Shown here in pieces: positions 33,340 through 40,486 of a stretch of DNA of 64,000 nucleotides. The DNA is from Microbacterium sp. C5A9. Its GTDB lineage: Bacteria > Actinomycetota > Actinomycetes > Actinomycetales > Microbacteriaceae. The notes under the pieces were generated by a model, which saw nothing but the letters and a program-made list of their open reading frames with translations, had not been told where the DNA came from and did not search any database. The position numbers and the translations under genes are program-made. Each line of letters begins with the position of its first letter. Positions within the stretch are counted from its first letter, which is position 1. Where the stretch lies: positions 1-64,000 of the forward strand of contig NZ_JABXGD010000011.1 in assembly GCF_022627955.1 (NCBI RefSeq). The letters run 5' to 3'.

Positions 33340-34743
33340 TCAGATGACGGCGGAGCGGGGCATCTCGTGGCCGCGGGGGGCGTCGCCCGCCGTCACATCC
33401 CTCCAGGCGAGCCTCAGTCGATCGACAGCCTCGACCGTCCTCTCGGGCGGCAGCGTGATCGGCATGCGCAGGCGTCGCTCCAGGACGCCGCCCGTCGTGA
33501 ACCGCGGTCCCGGGGGGAGGATGAGCCCGTGATCACGCGCAGCGAGGGACAGGGCCGTCGACACGGGAGCGCCGAGGTCGAGCCATGCCGAGAGGCCTCC
33601 GCTGGTCGGCGGCATGGTGATTCCGGGGATGGACTCGAGTCCCGCGGCCACCGCGGCCCGGCCGGCGCGCAGGCGGGTCGCGACGTGCGCGGTGAGCGCC
33701 GGCATGTCGTCGAGCAGCTCGACGGCGATGCACTGCTCGAGCAGGGCGGTTCCGAGTTCGAAGGAGGGGCGCGTGGTGAGCAGGCGGGTGATGAGGGGGC
33801 GCGCCGCCCGGATCCATCCGATGCGGAGACCTCCCCAGGCGATCTTCGACATCGAGCCGACCGTGATGATGTGCGGGCTGAACGCCGCCATCGGGCGGGG
33901 CGACCAGCCGCGGTCGATGTCGAGCTCCGCTGTCGTCTCGTCGACAACCACGTGCGTCCCCACGCTCCGCGCCGTCGTGGCGATGCGGGATCTCTCGGCA
34001 TCCGTCAGCGACGCGCCCGTGGGGTTGTGGAAGTCGGGGATGAGGTACGCGACATGCGGGCGACTGCGCAGCAGCGAGTCGGTCAGATGCCGCTCGTCCC
34101 AGCCGTCGGCGTCGACCGGTGTGGGGAGCATCCGATAACCGTGCCGATGAAGGGCTTCGAGGGCATGGGGGAAGGTCGGCTGCTCGACGAGGGCATGCTC
34201 TCCGCGGGATCCGAGCGTCGCCAGGACCAGGTTGAAGGCGTTGACCGCTCCCGACGTGATGATGATCTCGTCCGGATGCGTGTCCGCACCCCGTTCGATG
34301 AAACGCCGGGCGACAGCCTCGCGCAGTTCGGGCAGTCCGCGCAGCGAGTATCCGCTGGTGCCGCGCAGAGCGGCGAGGCGGGGGAGGGATCGCACCGTCG
34401 CGTCGTACAGCCCCGGCGTGGAGTCCATCGAGGCGATCGACAGGTCGATGGACGAGTCGTCCTCGTCGTCGATCGCGTGCGGAGCGCCGTGCGGCAGAGC
34501 GACCCTGGTGCTGCCGCCATGCAGCCGCGAGACATATCCCTCATCCTCGAGGAGGCCGTAGACGCGGGTGGTCGTGGACCGCGATCGACGAAGCTCGAGC
34601 GCCAGAGCACGCTCGCTCGGCAGCCGCTCGCCGACGGTCAGCCGTCCGTCGAGGATCAGCGCGCGGATCTGGGCGGCGAGCGATGCCGCGGTCGCGCCCG
34701 CCACGCTCTGTGCGCCCAGCTGCTCGACGAGTCGTGAGGTCAT
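33340..34743 (-). CDS. MocR-family (GntR-aminotransferase) regulator, YczR-like
   Basis: The 467-residue protein starts with a GntR winged helix (residues about 15-80: LTVGERLPSERALALELRRSRSTTTRVY) and continues as a fold-type I aminotransferase with Asn in DFHNPTGASLT, Asp in VVDETTAEL and the PLP Lys in GSMSKIAWGG. PLP-binding regulators of this kind sense vitamin B6 or amino acid compounds. It is divergent from a YczE membrane protein, the pairing that defines YczR/YczE. Three half-site repeats lie between the two genes. An upstream ATG at 34761 would fall in the operator and is rejected. Confidence 0.88.
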   Translation of the reverse strand: MTSRLVEQLGAQSVAGATAASLAAQIRALILDGRLTVGERLPSERALALELRRSRSTTTRVYGLLEDEGYVSRLHGGSTRVALPHGAPHAIDDEDDSSIDLSIASMDSTPGLYDATVRSLPRLAALRGTSGYSLRGLPELREAVARRFIERGADTHPDEIIITSGAVNAFNLVLATLGSRGEHALVEQPTFPHALEALHRHGYRMLPTPVDADGWDERHLTDSLLRSRPHVAYLIPDFHNPTGASLTDAERSRIATTARSVGTHVVVDETTAELDIDRGWSPRPMAAFSPHIITVGSMSKIAWGGLRIGWIRAARPLITRLLTTRPSFELGTALLEQCIAVELLDDMPALTAHVATRLRAGRAAVAAGLESIPGITMPPTSGGLSAWLDLGAPVSTALSLAARDHGLILPPGPRFTTGGVLERRLRMPITLPPERTVEAVDRLRLAWRDVTAGDAPRGHEMPRSAVI

Positions 34744-34759
34744 GCATCCAGCATGCCGC

Positions 34760-34805
34760 AAAGTGGACTGCTATCAGCAGGCCACTTTTCGATGAGTGGC
34801 CTGCT
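34760..34805. promoter_or_regulatory. Operator cluster for the MocR/YczE pair
   Basis: A 29 bp near-perfect palindrome (AAAGTGGACTGCT, 3 bp, AGCAGGCCACTTT; 12 of 13 arms match) at 34760-34788 is followed by a third copy of the half site, AGTGGCCTGCT, at 34795-34805. The block sits just upstream of both divergent starts. Inverted plus direct half sites of this type are what MocR regulators bind. Confidence 0.78.
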
Positions 34806-34838
34806 GTTCCCCCGCCGAGGTGCATCCACGATAGAGGG

Positions 34839-35504
34839 ATGCGCCTCCGCTTCGTCTTCCTGCCGATCGCCGCCACCGGTCCCCGCGACCTCGTCGAGCG
34901 CGCCCTCCAGCTTCTGGTCGGGCTCTTCCTCTACGGCGTCGCGCTCGGTCTGATGGTGCGCGGAGGGATCGGGGTCGCTCCCTGGGACGTGCTCGCGCTC
35001 GGCGTCGCGGGCCAGACGGGCATCGGCTATGGCGCTGTCACCGTGCTCGTGTCCGTCGTCGTGCTGCTGCTCTGGATCCCCCTGCGCCAGCGGGTCGGAC
35101 TCGGCACGCTGCTCAACGCACTCCTGGTCGGGCCGAGCGCCGATCTGGCCCTGGCCGTGATCCCCGCCCCGTCATCCGTCTGGGTGGGCGCGCCGATGTT
35201 CGTCGCCGGGCTGCTGCTGCTCGCCTTCGCCACCGGGCTGTACATCTCTGCGGACTTCGGTCCCGGCCCTCGGGACGGCCTCATGACCGGTCTCGTGCGA
35301 CGGACGGGCTGGCCCGTATGGATCGTGCGGACCCTGATCGAGGGCGGAGTCCTGCTCGTCGGCTTCCTGCTCGGCGGCCCGGTGGGCGTCGGAACCGTTC
35401 TCTTCGCCTTCGGCGTCGGCCCGCTCGTCGGGTGGTTCCTGCCGTGGATGACGCGCCTGCGCACCGTGCGGTCGCGTCAGCTCGCGCGCACTCCTGCCCC
35501 CTGA
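34839..35504 (+). CDS. YczE-family membrane protein
   Basis: From ATG 34839 the 221-residue protein has about five or six hydrophobic helices and the YczE signature regions GLFLYGVALGLMVRGGIGVAPWDVLALG and GLYISADFGPGPRDGLM. YczE proteins are predicted transporters or permeases linked to MocR regulators. Transcribed divergently from the MocR gene, with the operator cluster between. A strong terminator follows. Confidence 0.87.
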   Translation: MRLRFVFLPIAATGPRDLVERALQLLVGLFLYGVALGLMVRGGIGVAPWDVLALGVAGQTGIGYGAVTVLVSVVVLLLWIPLRQRVGLGTLLNALLVGPSADLALAVIPAPSSVWVGAPMFVAGLLLLAFATGLYISADFGPGPRDGLMTGLVRRTGWPVWIVRTLIEGGVLLVGFLLGGPVGVGTVLFAFGVGPLVGWFLPWMTRLRTVRSRQLARTPAP

Positions 35505-35538
35505 GGCACCCGGCCGCCGAATCGGCCCCCTGCACACG

Positions 35539-35572
35539 ACGACGGCCCCCGGGAACACCCGGGGGCCGTCGT
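35539..35572 (+). terminator. Bidirectional terminator between yczE and fabF
   Basis: Perfect 15 bp stem ACGACGGCCCCCGGG / CCCGGGGGCCGTCGT with an AACA loop. It separates yczE from the convergent fabF. Confidence 0.92.
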
Positions 35573-35588
35573 CCATGCGGTCTGCGTG

Positions 35589-36827
35589 TCAGTCGGCGCT
35601 CGCGAACACGGCGACGGCGTTGTGCCCGCCGAAGCCGAACGAGTTGCTGATCGCGTACAGCTGACCGTCGCCGAGGGGCTGTGCCTCACCCGAGAGCTTG
35701 AACGGCACTGCCGGGTCGGGCTCGGTCATGTTGATGGTCGGCGGGGCGACCCGGTCGCGCAGCGCGAGCAGCGAGAAGATCGCCTCGAGTGCTCCCGTGC
35801 CACCGAGCAGATGTCCGGTCGACGCCTTCGTGGCGGACACCGGGATCTCATCGATGCGGTCTCCGAAGACCTTCTTCAGCGCCACGTACTCGTTGGGGTC
35901 GCCGACGGGGGTCGACGTGGCGTGCGCGTTGATGTGCGCGACCTGGTCTGCCGTGATGCCGGCCTCGTCGAGGGCCTGGGTGACGGCTCGTGCGGCACCG
36001 TTGCCCTCGGGGTCGTTGCCCGTGATGTGGTACGCGTCAGCGGTCACACCGCCACCCAACACGTAGCCGTAGATCTTGGCGCCGCGGGCCTTCGCGTGCT
36101 CCTCTGTCTCGAGGATGAGGGCTGCGGCGCCCTCGCCCATCACGAAGCCGTCGCGGTCGATCGCGCCGGGGCGCGAGGCGGTGGCCGGGTCGTCGTTGCG
36201 GCGCGACAGCGCCTGCGCCGAAGCGAACGATGCCATCGTGATCGGGTGGATGGCCGACTCGGTGCCACCGGCGATCACGACGTCGGCGAGACCGTCCTGC
36301 AGGTGGTGGAAGGCGTGGATGATCGACTCGGTGCTGGAGGCGCACGCGCTGACCACGGTCTGGGCGTAGGCGCGGGCCTGGAACTGCAGCGACAGGTTGC
36401 CGGCTGCGGCGTTCGGCATGAGCATCGGCACGGTGAGGGGCATCACGCGGCGGGGGCCCTTCTCACGCAGGGTGTCCCAGGCGTCGAGGAGGGTCCAGAG
36501 GCCGCCGATGCCGGTGGCGAAGTCGACGCCGAGGCGCTCGGGGGCGACCTCGGGGGATCCTGCATCCGCCCAGGCCTCGCGAGCCGCGATGAGCGCGAAC
36601 TGCGAGGAGGGGTCGAGCCGCTTCGCCTCGTGGCGGGGCAGGACCTCTTCGGGGCGGACGATCGCCTCAGCGGCGAAGGTGACGGGCAGCTCGTACTGCT
36701 GAACCCAGTCGTGTTCGAGGGTGCGGGTGCCGGACTGCCCTGCGAGCAGGTTGGTCCAGTTCTCGGGAGCTGTCCCGCCGATGGCGGACGTGGCGCCGAT
36801 GCCGGTGACGACGATGCGCTTGGTCAT
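35589..36827 (-). CDS. Beta-ketoacyl-ACP synthase II FabF
   Basis: FabF extends acyl-ACP chains. The 412-residue protein has the Cys-His-His triad: Cys in VSACASSTESI, His in HINAHATSTPVGD and His in ATKASTGHLLGG, plus the C-terminal SFGFGGHNA. It is the last gene of the fabD-fabH-acpP-fabF operon, following acpP after a gap with a strong hairpin. Length is typical. Confidence 0.96.
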   Translation of the reverse strand: MTKRIVVTGIGATSAIGGTAPENWTNLLAGQSGTRTLEHDWVQQYELPVTFAAEAIVRPEEVLPRHEAKRLDPSSQFALIAAREAWADAGSPEVAPERLGVDFATGIGGLWTLLDAWDTLREKGPRRVMPLTVPMLMPNAAAGNLSLQFQARAYAQTVVSACASSTESIIHAFHHLQDGLADVVIAGGTESAIHPITMASFASAQALSRRNDDPATASRPGAIDRDGFVMGEGAAALILETEEHAKARGAKIYGYVLGGGVTADAYHITGNDPEGNGAARAVTQALDEAGITADQVAHINAHATSTPVGDPNEYVALKKVFGDRIDEIPVSATKASTGHLLGGTGALEAIFSLLALRDRVAPPTINMTEPDPAVPFKLSGEAQPLGDGQLYAISNSFGFGGHNAVAVFASAD

Positions 36828-36874
36828 GTGTGGTTCCTTGTCAGGCGGGTCGAGCAGAAGGCGGGCAAGGCGGA

Positions 36875-36909
36875 GGATGCCACGCCCCGCGGGTGCGGGG
36901 GTGGCATCC
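36875..36909 (-). promoter_or_regulatory. Intercistronic hairpin between acpP and fabF
   Basis: On the transcribed strand GGATGCCAC pairs with GTGGCATCC and an inner GCGGGG with CCCCGC, a 15 bp stem with one bulged base and a GGGT-complement loop. There is no U tract, so it may act as a partial terminator or 3'-end stabiliser. That would raise acyl carrier protein mRNA over fabF. Confidence 0.65.
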
Positions 36910-36917
36910 TTCGTGGA

Positions 36918-37166
36918 TTACTCCTGGCCTGCGACGATGAAGGAGACGGCGTCGCCGACGGTCTTGAGGTTCTTGACCTCGTCGTCGGGGATGGTGACGC
37001 CGAACTTCTCCTCGGCGTTGACGACGATCGTCATCATCGAGATCGAGTCGATGTCGAGGTCGTCGGTGAACGACTTCTCGAGGGCGACCTCGGAGGCGTT
37101 GATGCCGGTCTCGTCGGTGATCAGCTCTGCGAGGCCAGCGAGGACCTCATCGTTGGTGAAAGCCAT
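36918..37166 (-). CDS. Acyl carrier protein AcpP
   Basis: The 82-residue acidic protein carries the phosphopantetheine attachment Ser in DDLDIDSISMM (about residue 40) and typical four-helix ACP ends. It lies between fabH and fabF, as the carrier for their intermediates. Strong codon bias fits its abundance. Confidence 0.97.
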   Translation of the reverse strand: MAFTNDEVLAGLAELITDETGINASEVALEKSFTDDLDIDSISMMTIVVNAEEKFGVTIPDDEVKNLKTVGDAVSFIVAGQE

Positions 37167-37234
37167 GTGGTCTTCCTCTTTCTAACGGGTTGTATTCGGA
37201 ACCGTGGAACAGTCTAGGGAAAGTCGGCGCGTTC

Positions 37235-38236
37235 TCAGGGGAGGACGACGACCTGAGCGGCGAACACGAGGCCCGCGCCGAAACCGATCTGCAGCGCGAG
37301 GCCGCCCGAGAGCTCGGGGTGCTCGGCCATCAGACGGTGGCTGGCGAGGGGGATCGACGCCGCCGAGGTGTTGCCGGTGGTCTCGATGTCGCGGGCGATG
37401 ACCGTGGTCTCCGGCAGCTTGAGCTGCTTGGCGAACTCGTCGATGATGCGCATGTTCGCCTGGTGGGGGATGAAGGCGGCGATGTCCTCGGGCTGCAGGC
37501 CCGCGCGGTCGAGTGCTTCGCGGGCGACCTTCGCCATCTCCCAGACGGCCCAGCGGAAGACCGTCTGACCCTCCTGTCGCAGCGTCGGCCACGGGACGTC
37601 GCCGTCGCGGAACTCCGTGAGGGTGCCGTTCATGCCGACCGCATCGGCCTTCGATCCGTCGGAGCCCCAGACGGCGGGAGCGATCCCCGGCGTGTCGCTC
37701 GGGCCGATGAGGGCCGCGCCGGCCCCGTCGCCCAGCAGGAAGGAGATGCTGCGGTCGGTCGGGTCGACGATGTCGGACAGCTTCTCGGTGCCGATCACCA
37801 GCGCGTACCGGGCGGCACCCGCGCGGATCAGGGCGTCGGCCTGGGTCACGGCGTAGGCGTACCCGGCGCACGCGGCATTGATGTCGTAGGCAGCCGCGGG
37901 GTTCGCACCCACCCGGTCGGCGACGATGGCCGAGACCGAGGGGCTCTGCTTCGGGTTGCTGATGGTGGCGACGATGACGAGGTCGACCTGGTCGGCGGGA
38001 ACGCCGGCCTTCTCGATCGCCTCGGCCCCCGCGAGAGCCGCGAGATCGATGGCGTCGGTGCCCTTGTCCGCCCGCACACGGGTGATGATGCCCGTCCGCT
38101 GACGGATCCACTCGTCGCTCGAGTCGATCGGACCGATCAGGTCGTCGTTCGGGACCGCGTTCTCGCCGCGCGCCGCGCCGTACGAGAGGATGCGGGTGTA
38201 CGCGGGGCCGGAGACCTGGGCGAGGGTGGCGGTCAT
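37235..38236 (-). CDS. Beta-ketoacyl-ACP synthase III FabH
   Basis: FabH condenses a primer acyl-CoA with malonyl-ACP. From ATG 38236 the 333-residue protein has Cys in NAACAGYAYAV, His in FIPHQANMRI and Asn in ETTGNTSAAS, the KAS III triad. Branched-chain primers are expected for this group, since membrane lipids in related bacteria are mainly iso/anteiso, but that is not visible in the sequence. Its ATG overlaps the fabD stop (ATGA). Confidence 0.96.
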   Translation of the reverse strand: MTATLAQVSGPAYTRILSYGAARGENAVPNDDLIGPIDSSDEWIRQRTGIITRVRADKGTDAIDLAALAGAEAIEKAGVPADQVDLVIVATISNPKQSPSVSAIVADRVGANPAAAYDINAACAGYAYAVTQADALIRAGAARYALVIGTEKLSDIVDPTDRSISFLLGDGAGAALIGPSDTPGIAPAVWGSDGSKADAVGMNGTLTEFRDGDVPWPTLRQEGQTVFRWAVWEMAKVAREALDRAGLQPEDIAAFIPHQANMRIIDEFAKQLKLPETTVIARDIETTGNTSAASIPLASHRLMAEHPELSGGLALQIGFGAGLVFAAQVVVLP

Positions 38237-39153
38237 GCTGCTTCTCCGTTCAGCAGCGCGACCGCTGCGTCGAGGTCGTCGGGGGTCTTCACTGCGACGG
38301 TGGGGACGCCGCGCAGCCCGCGCTTGGCGAGACCGGTCAGCGCGCCGGCCGGAGCGAGCTCGATCAGACCGGTGATCCCGTGATCGGCGAAGGAGGCCAT
38401 GCAGAGATCCCATCGGACGGGGGACGACACCTGATCGACGAGGTAGCTGAGCGCCTGTGCGCCGTCGGACACGACCGACCCGTCGCGGTTCGTCCAGAGC
38501 GTGATCGCGGGGTCCGCGGGCGTGACGGTCGAGACGGCATCGCGCAGCGCGGCGACGGCCGACTCCATGTAGGAGGTGTGGAACGCGCCGGCCACCTGCA
38601 GCGGGATGACGCGCGTTCCCTTGACCGGCTCGCTGGCGAGGGCATCGAGCCCGGCGAGCTCGCCGGCGACGACGAGCTGACCGCCGCCGTTGTAGTTGGC
38701 AGGGGAGAGTCCGAGCTCGGTGAGTCGCGTGAGGATCGTCTCCTCGTCGCCGCCGAGGACCGCGCTCATGCCGGTGGGGGTCTGCGCCGCGGCGTCGGCC
38801 ATGGCACGACCGCGGATGCCGACCAGGCGCATCCCGGTCTCGGCGTCGATCACGCCGCTGCTCACGAGCGCGGCGATCTCACCGACCGAATGCCCGGCGA
38901 CGCCGTCGGCGACGCGTCCGGCACGTTCCGTGAGCGCGGTCGCGGCGACCAGCGAGGCCGCGACGATCAGCGGCTGAGCGATGCGCGTGTCGCGGATCGT
39001 GTCGGCATCCGACACCGTTCCGTGCTGCTCGAGGTCGACCCCGGCGGATTCGGAGTAGGCGGCGATGCGGTCGGAGACGCCCTCCAGCTCGAGCCAAGGA
39101 GAGAGGAAACCGGGGGTTTGCGAGCCCTGTCCCGGGCATACGACGACAATCAC
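38233..39153 (-). CDS. Malonyl-CoA:ACP transacylase FabD
   Basis: The 306-residue protein has GQGSQ near the N-terminus, the nucleophile Ser in GHSVGEIAAL and the catalytic His in AGAFHTSYM. Start is set at GTG 39153 (VIVVVCPGQGSQ), although no strong ribosome site is visible; a longer reading to 39201 lacks similarity. First gene of the operon, directly downstream of fasR. Confidence 0.93.
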   Translation of the reverse strand: MIVVVCPGQGSQTPGFLSPWLELEGVSDRIAAYSESAGVDLEQHGTVSDADTIRDTRIAQPLIVAASLVAATALTERAGRVADGVAGHSVGEIAALVSSGVIDAETGMRLVGIRGRAMADAAAQTPTGMSAVLGGDEETILTRLTELGLSPANYNGGGQLVVAGELAGLDALASEPVKGTRVIPLQVAGAFHTSYMESAVAALRDAVSTVTPADPAITLWTNRDGSVVSDGAQALSYLVDQVSSPVRWDLCMASFADHGITGLIELAPAGALTGLAKRGLRGVPTVAVKTPDDLDAAVALLNGEAA

Positions 39154-39252
39154 ACACCCAGTCTGCCAACGATCCGGGCTGAGCGGTGGATGATCCATCA
39201 CAAGATTCCGAAGAACGCTTGTGTGTGGCGTACAGATCTGCCCGAATCCGGG

Positions 39253-40479
39253 TCAGCGCGAGGGACGTCTGAGCGGCGGACGCCGACGGACCTGCTCTGC
39301 GGCGCCGATGGATCCGAGGATGAGCGCGGTCTGCAGGATCAGAGCCTCACGCGGCCCGGTCGCATCCCAGCCGATCACCTCGCTGACGCGCTTCAGGCGG
39401 TAGCGGACCGTGTTGGGGTGCACGAACAGCTCTCGCGCCGTCGCCTCGAGCGAGCGGCCGTTGTCGAGATAGCTCCAGAGAGTGGTGACCAGATCGGTGG
39501 AGTGCGCCTGGAGGGGACGGTAGATGCGTTCGATGAGCGTCTGCTTGGCGAGAGGGTCGCCGGCGAGTGCGCGCTCGGGAAGCAGATCGTCGGCCTCGAC
39601 GGGGCGCGGCGCGCTGCGCCAGGCCCGGGCGACGGCGAAACCGGCCAGGGCCGCACGTGCGCTCTGGCTCGCGTCGACGAGCGCCGCGACAGCGGGGCCG
39701 AGAACCACGTAGCCGGGACCGAACGACGGCTCGAGTCGCGCGGCGATCTCGGTGAAGCCGAGTTCGTCGTCGTCCTCACCGCCCTCCTGGCCTTCGGCGC
39801 GGGCGCGGCCGATCACGAGGACGAGCCGGGAGCCCTGCACGCCGATCAGCACATCGACGGACAGCTTGCGCGCCGTGCGACGGACCAGGTCGACATCGAA
39901 CTGCGGGGGAGTCGTGCCGACGAGCACCGCCACCTCGCCGTGTCCGTGCCAGCCGAGCGCAGCGATACGGCTCGGCAGCTCTTCATCGGCCTCGCCGGTC
40001 AGGATCGAGTCCACGACGAGAGCCTCGAGCCGCGCATCCCAGAGGCCGCGCGCCTCTGCCGCGCGGGCGTAGACGTCGGCGGCGGCGAAGGCCACGTCGC
40101 GCGAGTAGAGCAGGATCGCCTCGCGCAGGTCCTCGCCCCGGCCCGCCACGCGCTCCTCTGTGACCTCGACGGTGACGCGGATTAGCTGGAGCGTCTGCTG
40201 CAGGCTGACGCTGCGCAGCAGCTCGCGCGGTGCCGCGGCGAAGATGTCGGCGGCGATCCAGGGAGTCGAGGTCGGATCCTCGTACCACTGGATGAAGGAG
40301 GTGATGCCCGCCTGGGCCACCAGCCCGACCGCAGAGCGGCGGGCTGGTGGCATGTCGGCGTACCACGGGAGAGTGTCCTCGAGGCGCTTGATCGTCACCG
40401 AGGCGATGTCACCGGAGATCCGGCGCAGCCAGGTGAGCGTGGCGGTCTTGTCCATGCCGCGCGAAGAGGAAGCCGTCAC
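39253..40479 (-). CDS. FasR-type activator of fatty acid synthesis (PucR/CdaR family)
   Basis: The 408-residue protein has a C-terminal PucR-like HTH: LDNGRSLEATARELFVHPNTVRYRLKRV (about residues 345-375), preceded by a GGDEF-like/CdaR regulatory region. Position directly upstream of fabD on the same strand and this domain layout match FasR, the transcriptional activator of the fabD-fabH-acpP-fabF operon described in Streptomyces. The N-terminal part is probably the ligand domain. aceE lies immediately upstream on the same strand. Confidence 0.88.
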   Translation of the reverse strand: MTASSSRGMDKTATLTWLRRISGDIASVTIKRLEDTLPWYADMPPARRSAVGLVAQAGITSFIQWYEDPTSTPWIAADIFAAAPRELLRSVSLQQTLQLIRVTVEVTEERVAGRGEDLREAILLYSRDVAFAAADVYARAAEARGLWDARLEALVVDSILTGEADEELPSRIAALGWHGHGEVAVLVGTTPPQFDVDLVRRTARKLSVDVLIGVQGSRLVLVIGRARAEGQEGGEDDDELGFTEIAARLEPSFGPGYVVLGPAVAALVDASQSARAALAGFAVARAWRSAPRPVEADDLLPERALAGDPLAKQTLIERIYRPLQAHSTDLVTTLWSYLDNGRSLEATARELFVHPNTVRYRLKRVSEVIGWDATGPREALILQTALILGSIGAAEQVRRRPPLRRPSR

Positions 40480-40486
40480 CGATGGC

